64,000 nucleotides of DNA, from the NCBI GenBank assembly GCA_020621985.1, contig JAHRYS010000001.1, forward strand, positions 310,001 to 374,000. Direction: 5' to 3'. The notes under the pieces are model-generated. The model was given only the letters and a program-made list of their open reading frames with translations, made no database searches and had not been told where the DNA came from. Both the position numbers and the translations under genes were made by a program. Position 1 is the stretch's first letter; every line of letters begins with the position of its first letter. Positions 8,828 through 17,547 of this stretch are shown piece after piece. The stretch is from Candidatus Ferrigenium altingense. Its GTDB lineage: Bacteria; Pseudomonadota; Gammaproteobacteria; Burkholderiales; Gallionellaceae.

Positions 8828-9339
8828 ATAAAGCGATGAACACTCCTCATAAACTTTCGGCCCATAAACTTTCTTTGGCCGTGCAATACGCCTGTGACGC
8901 GCAAATTATGCCGACACGCGCGCAGTTGCGCCGCTGGGTCAAGTCCGCATTGCAACGCGATGCGCGCATGACGCTGCGCATCGTGGATGAGGCCGAGGGG
9001 CGCGAGCTGAACAAAAATTACCGTGGCAAGGATTACGCCACCAACGTGCTGACTTTTGTTTATGACGATGCCGATATGCTGCCCGGCGATGCCGGTTTTA
9101 TTTGCGGGGATGCGGTCATTTGCGCGCCGGTGGTGGAACGGGAGGCCGCCGCGCAGCACAAGGAATTGCTTGCCCATTACGCCCATCTCGCCATCCATGC
9201 CGCCTTGCATTTGCAGGGTCATGACCACATCAATGACATTGATGCCGCCGAGATGGAAGCATTGGAAACCGCGCTGATGCTAAAATTGCACTATCCCGAT
9301 CCTTATCAAACAACACAAATTGCAAATGGACGACCCTGA
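8824..9339 (+). CDS. ybeY: Endoribonuclease YbeY
   Basis: YbeY is a zinc metalloprotein needed for 16S rRNA 3' end maturation and ribosome quality control. The 171-residue product contains the family's three-histidine zinc motif in [15 protein letters not shown], preceded by [14 protein letters not shown] and [13 protein letters not shown]. It is translationally coupled to miaB and its end overlaps corC. The first residues ([16 protein letters not shown]) are not conserved and the true start could be slightly downstream. Confidence 0.94.
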   Translation: MNKAMNTPHKLSAHKLSLAVQYACDAQIMPTRAQLRRWVKSALQRDARMTLRIVDEAEGRELNKNYRGKDYATNVLTFVYDDADMLPGDAGFICGDAVICAPVVEREAAAQHKELLAHYAHLAIHAALHLQGHDHINDIDAAEMEALETALMLKLHYPDPYQTTQIANGRP

Positions 9340-10177
9340 AAGTAGCAAACCCAGCCTGTTGGAACGCCTTTCCACGTTTCTGCTGCGCGAACCGGAAGAC
9401 CGCGGGCAATTGATTCAACTGCTGCATTCCGCCTACGAGAATAACCTGCTGGACGCCGACGCGCTGTCCATGATGGAAGGCGTGCTGCAAGTCTCCGAGC
9501 GCCCGGTGCGCGAAATCATGATCCCGCGCGCGCAAATGGATGTCATCGACATCAGCGAGCCGCCGGAAAAATTCATCCCCTTTGTTATCGAGACCGCCCA
9601 CTCGCGTTTCCCCGTGACCGATGGCAGCAAGGACAACGTCATCGGCATCCTGCTGGCGAAAGACCTGCTGCGCTATTACGCCGGAGAAGAGTTTGACGTG
9701 CGCGACATGTTGCGCCCGGCGGTTTTCGTGCCGGAAGCAAAACGCCTCAACGTGCTGTTGCGCGACTTCCGCAGCAACCGCAACCACATCGCGCTGGTGG
9801 CGGACGAGTACGGCGGCGTGTCCGGCATGGTGACGATCGAGGATGTGCTGGAGCAGATCGTCGGCGATATCGAGGACGAATACGATTTCAACGAGGACGA
9901 GGACAACATCATTCCCGACAGTAAAGGGAAGTGGCGCGTGAAGGCCGACACCGAGATCGGCGATTTCAACGAGGCGCTCGGCACGGAATTCAGCGACGAG
10001 GAATGCGACACCGTGGGCGGCCTGGTGCTCAAGGCCGCCGGGCAACTTCCCAAGCGCGGCGATCATGTGCATATCGGCGAGCTGGACTTTACCGTGCTGC
10101 GGGTGGATAGCCGCAGGTTGTATTCGTTGCTGGTGGAGCGGAAAAACCCTGCGACAGAAACGTTGAGCCAAGGTTAA
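9326..10177 (+). CDS. corC: CorC/HlyC-family CBS-domain protein (magnesium/cobalt efflux)
   Basis: CorC-type proteins have two CBS domains and a C-terminal transporter-associated domain and are linked to Mg2+/Co2+ handling. The 283-residue product has VSERPVREIMIPRAQMDVID, CBS1 (PFVIETAHSRFPVTDG), CBS2 (FRSNRNHIALVADEYGGVSG), the VTIEDVLEQIVGDIEDE motif and a C-terminal CorC_HlyC domain. There are no membrane segments. The ATG at 9326 is chosen over a TTG at 9320. The gene overlaps the end of ybeY and so belongs to the miaB-ybeY transcript. Confidence 0.92.
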   Translation: MDDPESSKPSLLERLSTFLLREPEDRGQLIQLLHSAYENNLLDADALSMMEGVLQVSERPVREIMIPRAQMDVIDISEPPEKFIPFVIETAHSRFPVTDGSKDNVIGILLAKDLLRYYAGEEFDVRDMLRPAVFVPEAKRLNVLLRDFRSNRNHIALVADEYGGVSGMVTIEDVLEQIVGDIEDEYDFNEDEDNIIPDSKGKWRVKADTEIGDFNEALGTEFSDEECDTVGGLVLKAAGQLPKRGDHVHIGELDFTVLRVDSRRLYSLLVERKNPATETLSQG

Positions 10178-10237
10178 TTCACTTGGCGCATCCCCGCCAA
10201 ACTAGCCCGTTATGTAAAGGGCTAGCGTTGCCCGTAT

Positions 10238-10969
10238 TCAGAACTGCTCGTTCTCGCCCAGATACCGCCATTGCCCGACCGGCAAATTTCCCAGCTTCAC
10301 CTTGCCGATGCGGATGCGTTTCAGCCCGCTCACCTTCAGCCCGACCAGTTCGCACATGCGGCGGATCTGGCGCTTCTTGCCTTCGCGCAAGACGAAGCGC
10401 AACTGGTCTTCGTTCTGCCAGGTCACCTTGGCGGGCTTGAGATATTCGCCATCCAGCTTCAGCCCCTGGTTGAGCATGGCCAGCCCGCTGTCCTCGAGCG
10501 TGCCCTGCACGCGCACCAGATATTCCTTGTCCACTTTGGAATCTTCGCCGATCAGCTGCTTGGCGATGCGGCCGTCTTGGGTGAGCACCAGCAGACCCTG
10601 CGAATCGATATCCAGACGGCCTGCCGGGGCGAGGCCGAGCAACTGGCTGCGGTGAAAGCGCAACGGAGACGGGTCTTCCACCCAGTGCGTAGAACCATCC
10701 AGCAGGGTGATGGCGGGTTTGTAATTGTGCTCGGCCTGGCCGGACACATAGCCGACCGGCTTGTTGAGCAGGATCGTCACGCGCTGCTGCTGGGTGTTCT
10801 GCGCGGCGGTGCGCAGGACGATCTTCTGGGTCGGATAGACTTTGCTGCCCAATTCGCTGACGATTTCGCCATCGACTTCCACCCAGCCTTTTTCGATATA
10901 GCCATCCGCTTCGCGGCGCGAACACAGGCCGAGTTCGGACATGCGTTTGGAGAGGCGGATCTTTTCCAT
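10238..10969 (-). CDS. rluF: 23S rRNA pseudouridine synthase, RluF-like (RsuA family)
   Basis: The enzyme isomerises a uridine of rRNA to pseudouridine. The N-terminal S4 RNA-binding domain ([19 protein letters not shown]) is followed by LNKPVGYVS, the catalytic [21 protein letters not shown] and [14 protein letters not shown]. The DSQG and RRMCE wording is closer to E. coli RluF than to RluB. The C-terminus stops at [12 protein letters not shown] without the basic tail of E. coli RluF. The ATG at 10969 is used; a GTG at 11011 would add 14 residues. The gene lies opposite to and between corC and lnt. Confidence 0.85.
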   Translation of the reverse strand: MEKIRLSKRMSELGLCSRREADGYIEKGWVEVDGEIVSELGSKVYPTQKIVLRTAAQNTQQQRVTILLNKPVGYVSGQAEHNYKPAITLLDGSTHWVEDPSPLRFHRSQLLGLAPAGRLDIDSQGLLVLTQDGRIAKQLIGEDSKVDKEYLVRVQGTLEDSGLAMLNQGLKLDGEYLKPAKVTWQNEDQLRFVLREGKKRQIRRMCELVGLKVSGLKRIRIGKVKLGNLPVGQWRYLGENEQF

Positions 10970-11070
10970 GGTGTGCGGTATTCCTGAGTAACGAGGGCGC
11001 GATTTAATCACAAATGCCGTACCGGAAGGAATCGGTTATTCTTCGCGCGTTTCATGTCCCGGTTTGCCCG

Positions 11071-12609
11071 ATGAACAAAACTCAAAAATCCCTGGCCGGC
11101 GCATTTGCGGCAGGCCTGCTGTGCGTCTTCGGTTTCGCGCCGTTCGGGGTGTTCGTCGTACCGGTGCTGGCGCTCGCCGTGCTGTTCGCGTTGTGGAGCC
11201 GCGCCGATAGCCGGTCTGCGGCGGCATGGCTTGGGTTGAGCTTCGGCCTGGGGCTGTTTGTCGCGGGCATCGGCTGGATCTACGTCGCGCTGCACGATTA
11301 CGGCGGCATGCCGCTGCCGCTGGCGTTGCCCGCCACGCTGCTGTTCGCCGCATTCATCGCCCTGTTCCCGGCGCTGGCCGGCTATATGCAGGCGCGTTTC
11401 TCTGCAAACAATAAAATGCTGCGCATGGTGCTGGCGATGCCGGCCGCATGGGTGCTGATCGAGTGGCTGCGCGGCACGATCTTCACCGGCTTCCCTTGGC
11501 TGGCAATGGGCTATGCGCACAGCGACAGCCCGCTGGCGGGCTACGCGCCGCTGTTCGGCGTATACGGCGCGTCGCTGGTCGCGGCGGTGAGCGCAGGGCT
11601 GCTGGCCTGGATGTACGATGTAGGAGCGGGCCATGCCCGCGACAAAAAGTATCGCGGGCATGGCCCGCTCCTACAATTAATGCTCATTGGAATAATTTGG
11701 ACCGGCGGCGCGGCATTGCGCAGCGTCGCCTGGACGCAGCCGCATGGCGAACCGATCAGCGTCGCACTGGTGCAGGGCAACATCGCGCAAGACCTCAAGT
11801 TCAACGAAGACGCGCTGCCCGGCACGCTGGAAACCTACCTCCGCCTGACCCTGCAAAACCCGGCGCGCCTCACCATCCTGCCGGAAACCGCGCTGCCACT
11901 GCTGCGCCACGAAGTGCCGCAACAACTGGTCGAACAACTGCGCGGCCACGCCAGGCAAAACGGCGGCGACATCCTGATCGGCGCCTTCGAGCGCAACAAC
12001 GGCAGCTACTACAACGGCGTGTTCACGCTCGGCACGGCGGGCGAGCAGCATTATCGCAAGCAGCATCTGGTGCCGTTCGGCGAATTCATCCCGCTGCGCC
12101 CGCTGCTCGGCTGGCTCATCAACGGCGTGCTCGACATCCCGATGGGCGACCTGGCGCGCGGCGATGCGCGGCAGGCCCCGCTCGAGGTTGCCGGCCAGCG
12201 CGTCGCGGCGAACATCTGCTACGAGGACGTGTTCGGCGAGGAGATCATCCGCGCGCTGCCGCAGGCCACGCTGCTGGTCAATTTCACCAACGATGCCTGG
12301 TATGGACACTCCCATGCGGCGGCGCAGCACAACCAGATATCGCAACTGCGCGCGCTGGAAAGCGGCCGCATGATGCTGCGCGCCACCAACACCGGCGTGA
12401 CCTCCATCATCGGCGCGGACGGCAGGGTGCTGCAACAACTGCCGCAACATCGGGAAGCCGTGCTGAACGGCATGGCGCAAGGCTATCAAGGCATCACGCC
12501 CTATGTGCGCTGGGGCAACGCGGCGGTGCTGCTGCTGATCGCGCTGATGCTGGCCTATGCTTGGGCGCGCCGCAACCACATCCCCTCGCCCCTTCGGGGA
12601 GAGGGCTAG
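11071..12609 (+). CDS. lnt: Apolipoprotein N-acyltransferase
   Basis: Lnt transfers the third acyl chain to the N-terminal cysteine of lipoproteins in the inner membrane. Multiple membrane helices in the first 200 residues precede a carbon-nitrogen hydrolase domain with catalytic Glu (ILPETALPL), Lys (RKQHLVPFGEF) and Cys (ANICYEDVF), and a last membrane helix near the end. Two oddities are visible. A 55 bp perfect palindrome (11620-11674) is translated in frame as VGAGHARDKKYRGHGPLL between two helices. The last residues HIPSPLRGEG and the stop come from another dispersed repeat. The ATG at 11071 matches the family start better than 11014. Confidence 0.94.
   Translation: MNKTQKSLAGAFAAGLLCVFGFAPFGVFVVPVLALAVLFALWSRADSRSAAAWLGLSFGLGLFVAGIGWIYVALHDYGGMPLPLALPATLLFAAFIALFPALAGYMQARFSANNKMLRMVLAMPAAWVLIEWLRGTIFTGFPWLAMGYAHSDSPLAGYAPLFGVYGASLVAAVSAGLLAWMYDVGAGHARDKKYRGHGPLLQLMLIGIIWTGGAALRSVAWTQPHGEPISVALVQGNIAQDLKFNEDALPGTLETYLRLTLQNPARLTILPETALPLLRHEVPQQLVEQLRGHARQNGGDILIGAFERNNGSYYNGVFTLGTAGEQHYRKQHLVPFGEFIPLRPLLGWLINGVLDIPMGDLARGDARQAPLEVAGQRVAANICYEDVFGEEIIRALPQATLLVNFTNDAWYGHSHAAAQHNQISQLRALESGRMMLRATNTGVTSIIGADGRVLQQLPQHREAVLNGMAQGYQGITPYVRWGNAAVLLLIALMLAYAWARRNHIPSPLRGEG
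11620..11674. repeat. Perfect 23-bp-arm palindrome inside lnt
   Basis: The arms begin GTAGGAGCGGGCCATGCCCG and are perfect reverse complements over 23 bases, separated by a 9-base loop (11643-11651). The element lies wholly inside the lnt reading frame, at about residue 183, and keeps it open. It looks like a dispersed repeat that inserted into a loop between membrane helices. Confidence 0.9.
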
Positions 12610-12620
12610 GGAGAGGGGCA

Positions 12621-12884
12621 GTGAACTGGTTCTGCTACCTGCTGCGCTGCGCCGACGACACCCTGTACTGCGGCATCACCAACGATCTGGATAAACGCCT
12701 CGCGGCGCACAATGCCGGCACAGCGTCCAAGTACACGCGGGTGCGGGTGCCGGTGGAACTGGTGTATGCCGAGCCATGCGCCGGCCGGTCGGAAGCATCG
12801 AAGCGCGAGATGGAGATCAAGGCCCTGACGCGGATGAAAAAGTTGGAACTCATCAGGCTGACGGCAGCCGCCGAAAACCAGTAA
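12621..12884 (+). CDS. GIY-YIG nuclease superfamily protein (YhbQ-like)
   Basis: The 87-residue product starts with GTG and reads WFCYLLRCADDTLYCGITND, a GIY-YIG core (YLL..YCGIT), with SKYTRVRVPVELVY and REMEIKALTR, typical of the small standalone GIY-YIG proteins of the UPF0213 group. These are predicted nucleases of unclear role. It begins 11 bases after the lnt stop, just after a CCTCTCCC-type repeat, so it may be co-transcribed with lnt. The much longer open frame upstream in the same phase is a shadow of lnt. Confidence 0.88.
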   Translation: MNWFCYLLRCADDTLYCGITNDLDKRLAAHNAGTASKYTRVRVPVELVYAEPCAGRSEASKREMEIKALTRMKKLELIRLTAAAENQ

Positions 12885-12919
12885 AATGCGAGCCTTCGCA
12901 ATCGCCTGAATAACAACCG

Positions 12920-13903
12920 ATGCCTACTTTTGGTTCCGACATAACGCCCGTGAGCGGGCATGAGTCTTCACCGAAGCTCAGCCAAGGGCTGAGCTTTCAA
13001 CAGATCATCCTGACGCTGCAGAATTACTGGGACAAGCAGGGTTGCGCGCTGTTGCAACCTTACGACATGGAGGTCGGCGCGGGCACGTCGCACACCGCGA
13101 CCTTCCTGCGCTCGCTCGGCCCGGAGCCGTGGAAAGCCGCTTATGTGCAGCCGTCACGCCGCCCCAAGGACGGGCGCTACGGCGAGAATCCGAACCGCCT
13201 GCAGCATTACTACCAGTTTCAGGTGGTGCTGAAGCCTTCGCCGGCCAACATCCTCGACCTGTATCTCGGCTCGCTGGAGGCGCTCGGTTTCGATCTCAAA
13301 CAAAACGACATCCGCTTCGTCGAGGACGATTGGGAAAACCCGACGCTCGGCGCGTGGGGGCTGGGCTGGGAGGTGTGGCTGAACGGCATGGAAGTCACGC
13401 AGTTCACCTATTTCCAGCAGGTCGGCGGCATCGACTGCAAGCCGATCACCGGCGAGATCACTTACGGGCTGGAGCGGCTGGCGATGTATCTGCAAGGGGT
13501 GGAGAACGTGTATGACCTGACCTGGACGGAAGGCGTGACTTACCGCGACGTATACCACCAGAACGAGATCGAGCAATCGACTTACAACTTCGAGCACAGC
13601 GATGTGGAATTCCTGCTCGGCGCGTTCGGTAGCCATGAGAAGCAGGCCAAGCACCTGATAGAACAGCAGTTGGCATTGCCCGCCTACGAGCAGGTGCTGA
13701 AAGCCGCGCACAGCTTTAACCTGCTCGACGCACGCGGCGCGATTTCGGTGACCGAGCGCGCCGCCTATATCGGGCGCATCCGCAACCTCGCGCGTAGCGT
13801 CGCACAGAGCTATCTCGACAGCCGCGCGCGCCTCGGCTTCCCGATGGCGCCGAAGGCTTGGGCGGATGAAGTGCTGGCGCAGATCGAGAAGAGGGCAGCG
13901 TGA
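12920..13903 (+). CDS. glyQ: Glycyl-tRNA synthetase alpha subunit
   Basis: GlyQ carries the catalytic site of the alpha2beta2 glycyl-tRNA synthetase. Motifs include [59 protein letters not shown] and [14 protein letters not shown]. Compared with E. coli GlyQ there are about 17 extra N-terminal residues ([20 protein letters not shown]), and part of this extension is encoded by a perfect palindrome at 12974-12996. The gene overlaps glyS by one base in a TGATG arrangement. Confidence 0.96.
   Translation: MPTFGSDITPVSGHESSPKLSQGLSFQQIILTLQNYWDKQGCALLQPYDMEVGAGTSHTATFLRSLGPEPWKAAYVQPSRRPKDGRYGENPNRLQHYYQFQVVLKPSPANILDLYLGSLEALGFDLKQNDIRFVEDDWENPTLGAWGLGWEVWLNGMEVTQFTYFQQVGGIDCKPITGEITYGLERLAMYLQGVENVYDLTWTEGVTYRDVYHQNEIEQSTYNFEHSDVEFLLGAFGSHEKQAKHLIEQQLALPAYEQVLKAAHSFNLLDARGAISVTERAAYIGRIRNLARSVAQSYLDSRARLGFPMAPKAWADEVLAQIEKRAA
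12974..12996. repeat. Perfect 10-bp-arm palindrome in the 5' coding region of glyQ
   Basis: AAGCTCAGCC, a three-base loop and GGCTGAGCTT form a perfect hairpin about 55 bases into glyQ. It encodes KLSQGLS in the non-conserved N-terminal extension. It could be a repeat-derived insertion or an mRNA hairpin that affects early translation. Confidence 0.75.
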
Positions 13904-16026
13904 TGACGACAAAGAATCTGCTGGTTGAATTGCTCGTCGAAGAACTGCCGCCCAAGGCGCTGAAGAAACTGGGCGACAGTTTCGCCGAGACGCTGACTGC
14001 AAGCCTCAAGGCACAAGGCTTGGCCTCCGCCGAAAGCGTGGTGGCTTCTTTTGCTTCGCCGCGCCGCCTTGCGGTGCGGGTGGGCGATGTGGCCGCCAAG
14101 GCCGACGATAAAGCGGTGTCGCAGAAGCTGATGCCGGCATCCGTCGGGCTGGACGCATCCGGCCAGGCGACGCCCGCGCTGTTGAAGAAACTCGCCGCGC
14201 TGGGGGTGGGGGCCGAAGTCGTGCCGCAGTTGCGCCGCGAAGGCGAGGGCAAGGCGGAGTCGCTGGTCTATGACAGCACGCAAGCCGGCGCGACGCTGGC
14301 GGAAGGCTTGCAGAAGGCTTTGGAAGACGCGCTCGCCAAACTGCCGATCCCCAAGATGATGACCTATCAGCTCGCCGACGGCTGGAGCAGCGTGCAGTTC
14401 GTGCGCCCCGCGCATGGGGTGGTCGCGCTGCACGGTGCGGAAATCGTGCCGGTTTCGGTGCTGGGTTTGCAAGCCGGGCGCAAGACTCAGGGCCACCGTT
14501 TCGAGGCGGCCAGCGCGACGCTGGAAATCCGCGATGCCGGCAGTTACGAGGCGCAGCTGGAAAACGAGGGCGCGGTGATCCCGTCCTTCGAGAAACGCCG
14601 CGACGAGATCGTGCACCAGTTGGCGAAGGCGGCAGTGCAGGCGGGCGGCGGGGTAAGGCCGATCGTGGATGAGGCGTTGCTGGACGAAGTGACCGCGCTG
14701 GTCGAGCGCCCCAACGTGCTGATCGGGCAGTTCGAAGCGGAATTCCTCGAGGTGCCGCAGGAATGCCTGATCCTGACGATGAAGGCGAACCAGAAATATT
14801 TCCCGTTGCTGGACAGCGACGGCAGGCTGACCAATAAATTTTTGATCGTGTCCAATATCCGCCCGGCGGATGCGAGCCTGGTGATCGGCGGCAACGAGCG
14901 CGTGGTGCGTCCGCGTTTGGCGGATGCGAAATTCTTCTTCGATCAGGATCGCAAGAAGACGCTGGAATCGCGCGTCGAGAAACTCGGCAACGTGGTGTAC
15001 CACAACAAGTTGGGCACGCAGTTGCAGCGCACCGAGCGCGTCGCCACGCTGGCGGGCACGATCGCGCGGCTGCTGGATGCGGACAAGGCGGACGCGGAGC
15101 TGGCGGCGCGGCTGGCCAAGGCCGACCTGCTCACCGACATGGTGGGCGAATTTCCCGAGTTGCAGGGCATCATGGGGCGTTACTACGCGCTGCACGACGG
15201 CGAGGACAAGGTGGTGGCGGATGCCATCGAGGCGCACTATCACCCGCGCTTCGCCGGGGACACCTTGCCGCAGGGCGCGATCGCGTGCGCCGTGGCGCTG
15301 GCCGACAAGCTGGAGACGGTGGTTGGTATCTACGGCATCGGCCAGGTGCCCACCGGCGAAAAAGACCCATTCGGCTTGCGCCGCCACGCGTTGGGCATCT
15401 TGCGCATCCTGGTCGAGACGCCGCTTGATCTGCCGCTGCACGCGCTGATCAAGACCGCCGCCGGGAATTTCCCGGATGGCATGCTGAGTGCGACGGTGGC
15501 AAGCGACGTGGAAGGCTTCATGCTGGATCGCCTGCGCGGCTACCTGCGCGAGCGCGGCTTCGAGGTGTCGCATATCGAGGCGGTGCTGTGCATCCTGAAC
15601 GGGCGCATGCACGAGGTGTTGCCGCGCCTGCAAGGGGTGCGCACCTTCGCCGCGCTGGAAGTGGCGAAAGATCTGGCGGCGGCCAACAAGCGCGTGCTGA
15701 ATATCATGCGCAAGAACTGCGAGGAACTCGGCGCAGATTTAACCGGTGCATCAGTGAAACCCGCGCTGCTGAAAGAAGCCACCGAACGCGACCTGTACCA
15801 GGCGATGCAGGACATCGCGCCGATGGCGGAGGGCTACCTGAAGCGCGGCGAGTATGGCAGCAACCTGAAGGTGCTGGTCACGCTCAAGCCCTTCATCGAC
15901 GATTTCTTCGAGAAGGTCATGGTGATGTGCGAGGACAGGGAGCTGCGTCTGAACCGGGCGGCGCTGTTGCAGCAGCTCGGCAAGCTGATGAATCAGGTTG
16001 CCGATATCTCCAGGCTGGCGGCATGA
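13903..16026 (+). CDS. glyS: Glycyl-tRNA synthetase beta subunit
   Basis: GlyS binds tRNA-Gly and completes the tetrameric synthetase. The product of about 707 residues starts TTKNLLVELLVEELPPKALK, continues with LMPASVGLDASGQATPAL, PKMMTYQLADGWSSVQFVRP, PNVLIGQFEAEFLEVPQECL and VADAIEAHYHPRFAGDTLP, and ends with a DALR-type anticodon-binding region and MNQVADISRLAA, typical of full-length GlyS. ATG 13903 overlaps the glyQ stop; a GTG three bases earlier is also possible. A long open frame on the opposite strand is a composition artefact. Confidence 0.96.
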   Translation: MTTKNLLVELLVEELPPKALKKLGDSFAETLTASLKAQGLASAESVVASFASPRRLAVRVGDVAAKADDKAVSQKLMPASVGLDASGQATPALLKKLAALGVGAEVVPQLRREGEGKAESLVYDSTQAGATLAEGLQKALEDALAKLPIPKMMTYQLADGWSSVQFVRPAHGVVALHGAEIVPVSVLGLQAGRKTQGHRFEAASATLEIRDAGSYEAQLENEGAVIPSFEKRRDEIVHQLAKAAVQAGGGVRPIVDEALLDEVTALVERPNVLIGQFEAEFLEVPQECLILTMKANQKYFPLLDSDGRLTNKFLIVSNIRPADASLVIGGNERVVRPRLADAKFFFDQDRKKTLESRVEKLGNVVYHNKLGTQLQRTERVATLAGTIARLLDADKADAELAARLAKADLLTDMVGEFPELQGIMGRYYALHDGEDKVVADAIEAHYHPRFAGDTLPQGAIACAVALADKLETVVGIYGIGQVPTGEKDPFGLRRHALGILRILVETPLDLPLHALIKTAAGNFPDGMLSATVASDVEGFMLDRLRGYLRERGFEVSHIEAVLCILNGRMHEVLPRLQGVRTFAALEVAKDLAAANKRVLNIMRKNCEELGADLTGASVKPALLKEATERDLYQAMQDIAPMAEGYLKRGEYGSNLKVLVTLKPFIDDFFEKVMVMCEDRELRLNRAALLQQLGKLMNQVADISRLAA

Positions 16027-16041
16027 GAAATGCAGTTAGCC

Positions 16042-16108
16042 GTAGGGTGGGCACGGTTTTTGTGCCCACCGTTTATCCGCGTGGGCACAAAAACTGTGCC
16101 CACCCTAC
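16042..16108. repeat. Intergenic palindrome between glyS and gmhB
   Basis: The arms start GTAGGGTGGGCACGGTTTTT and match the reverse complement GTGGGCACAAAAACTGTGCC CACCCTAC with one or two mismatches. It follows the glyS stop and precedes gmhB, so it could shape the mRNA between them. Confidence 0.85.
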
Positions 16109-16123
16109 CGACCGGAAGCTTCC

Positions 16124-16657
16124 ATGAACCTGATCATTCTCGACCGAGATGGCGTAATCAATTACGACTCCGACCAGTTCATCAAAAAACCGGAGGAATG
16201 GAAGCCGATCCCCGGCAGTCTGGAGGCGATCGCGCGCCTGAACCAGGCCGGCTACCGCGTGGCGGTGGCGACCAACCAGTCCGGTATCGGGCGCGGGCTG
16301 CTCGACATGGCGATGCTGAATGCGATCCACGGCAAGATGCACAAGGCCTGCGCGCTGGTCGGTGCGCGCATCGACGCGGTGTTTTTCTGTCCGCATACCA
16401 ACGACAACGACTGCGATTGCCGCAAGCCCAAGAGCGGGATGCTGGAGGAGATCGCGGCGCGCTACGGCCTCGGCGACCTCGACGATGTCCCGGTCGTGGG
16501 CGATTCGCTGCGCGACTTGCAGCCTGCCGCCGCGCTGGGCGCGCAGCCTTATCTGGTGCTGACCGGCAAGGGAATGAAAACTCAGGCAGCAGGCGGGTTG
16601 CCGGAAGGCACGCTGATCTATCCGGATCTGGCGGCAGTGGTTGCGGAACTGGTGTAG
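16124..16657 (+). CDS. gmhB: D-glycero-beta-D-manno-heptose-1,7-bisphosphate 7-phosphatase
   Basis: GmhB removes the 7-phosphate from heptose bisphosphate in ADP-heptose synthesis for the LPS inner core. The 177-residue HAD-family protein starts ILDRDGVINYDSDQFIK (catalytic DxD), followed by VATNQSGIGRG, the zinc-binding cysteine run FCPHTNDNDCDCRKPK and the Mg-binding VVGDSLRDLQ. Length and motif spacing are normal. It sits in the frequent glyQ-glyS-gmhB-plsC cluster. Confidence 0.95.
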   Translation: MNLIILDRDGVINYDSDQFIKKPEEWKPIPGSLEAIARLNQAGYRVAVATNQSGIGRGLLDMAMLNAIHGKMHKACALVGARIDAVFFCPHTNDNDCDCRKPKSGMLEEIAARYGLGDLDDVPVVGDSLRDLQPAAALGAQPYLVLTGKGMKTQAAGGLPEGTLIYPDLAAVVAELV

Positions 16658-16694
16658 GGGCGATTGATGAATTGCCCCTGCCATTTAAGCTGAC

Positions 16695-17402
16695 ATGCAA
16701 GCACTGCGCTCGCTGATTTTTCTGCTGCTGCAAATCATCATCACGCCGGTTTTTGCGATGCTGGCGTTGTTGTCTTTTCCGTTCAGCCCGCTCACGCGCT
16801 ACCGCATCATTTCGCAATGGGCGAAGCTGATGCTGCCGTTGTTGCAACTGGTGTGCGGCATCCGCCATGAAGTGCGCGGTATCGAGAATATCCCCAGGGA
16901 ACCCTGCATCGTCATGTGCAAGCACCAATCGGCATGGGAGACGCTGGCGCTGCAAAAAATCTTCCCGCCGCAGGTGTGGGTGCTGAAGCGCGAGCTGTTG
17001 CAAATCCCGTTTTTCGGCTGGGCGCTGGCGCTGACCAGCCCCATCGCCATCAAGCGCAGCGACGGCAAGGGCGCGATGAGGCAGTTGCTGAAGCAGGGCA
17101 AGGAGCGGCTCGCGCAAGGCTTCTGCGTGGTGATCTTTCCGGAAGGCACGCGCATCCCGTTCGGCCAGCGCGGCAAATACAAGATCGGCGGCGCGATGCT
17201 GGCGGCGAGCAGCGGCGTGCCGGTCGTGCCGGTGGCGCACAATGCCGGCCGGCTGTGGGGGCGCAATGCGTTCAGCAAACACCCCGGGCTGATCACCATG
17301 AGCATCGGCGCGCCAATCGAGACCAAAGGGCGCAAGGCGGAAGAGATCAACGCCGAGGTTGAGGCGTGGATCGAGAACGAAATCCAGCAGTTGCCGCATT
17401 GA
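16695..17402 (+). CDS. plsC: 1-acyl-sn-glycerol-3-phosphate acyltransferase
   Basis: PlsC acylates lysophosphatidic acid to phosphatidic acid at the inner membrane. The 235-residue product has one or two N-terminal membrane helices (SLIFLLLQIIITPVFAMLAL) and the acyltransferase blocks CKHQSAWETL (the HX4D box appears as HQSAWE, as in many betaproteobacterial members), VLKRELLQIPFFGWAL and VIFPEGTRIPFGQ. It lies 37 bases after gmhB. No alternative start is needed. Confidence 0.93.
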   Translation: MQALRSLIFLLLQIIITPVFAMLALLSFPFSPLTRYRIISQWAKLMLPLLQLVCGIRHEVRGIENIPREPCIVMCKHQSAWETLALQKIFPPQVWVLKRELLQIPFFGWALALTSPIAIKRSDGKGAMRQLLKQGKERLAQGFCVVIFPEGTRIPFGQRGKYKIGGAMLAASSGVPVVPVAHNAGRLWGRNAFSKHPGLITMSIGAPIETKGRKAEEINAEVEAWIENEIQQLPH

Positions 17403-17547
17403 TCTGAAAAACAATTCACCACGAAGCTCACGAAGGGCACGAAGAGGATGAAAATTTTTCATGATGAAGAACAGAGGGCGATTGTCAGGGAAGCTGTGCC
17501 TGTTTGTTTTTCTTCGTGCTCTTCGTGTCCTTCGTGGTGCATAGCCA
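17403..17547. repeat. Intergenic CACGAAG/CTTCGTG repeat region
   Basis: The left side has repeated ACCACGAAG, CACGAAGG and CACGAAGAGG units, and the right side their reverse complements TTCTTCGTGCTCTTCGTG and CCTTCGTGGTG, giving a large imperfect hairpin. A related arrangement occurs at 50150-50325. It lies between plsC and the YgjP-like gene. No gene is present. Confidence 0.8.

Noticed and set aside
9230-10171. 313-codon minus-strand open frame opposite corC
   Set aside because: Antisense to an intact CBS-domain gene and without recognisable motifs.
11448-12620. Long open frame upstream of the GIY-YIG gene in the same phase
   Set aside because: It is a shadow of lnt; only the part from the GTG at 12621 has family similarity.
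13810-15633. 607-codon open frame opposite glyS
   Set aside because: It lies entirely antisense to glyQ/glyS, which have strong family matches. Arg/His/Gln-rich content is typical of a high-GC shadow frame.
16182-17462. 426-codon minus-strand open frame opposite gmhB and plsC
   Set aside because: Covers two well-supported genes on the other strand and has low-complexity His/Gln/Arg composition.
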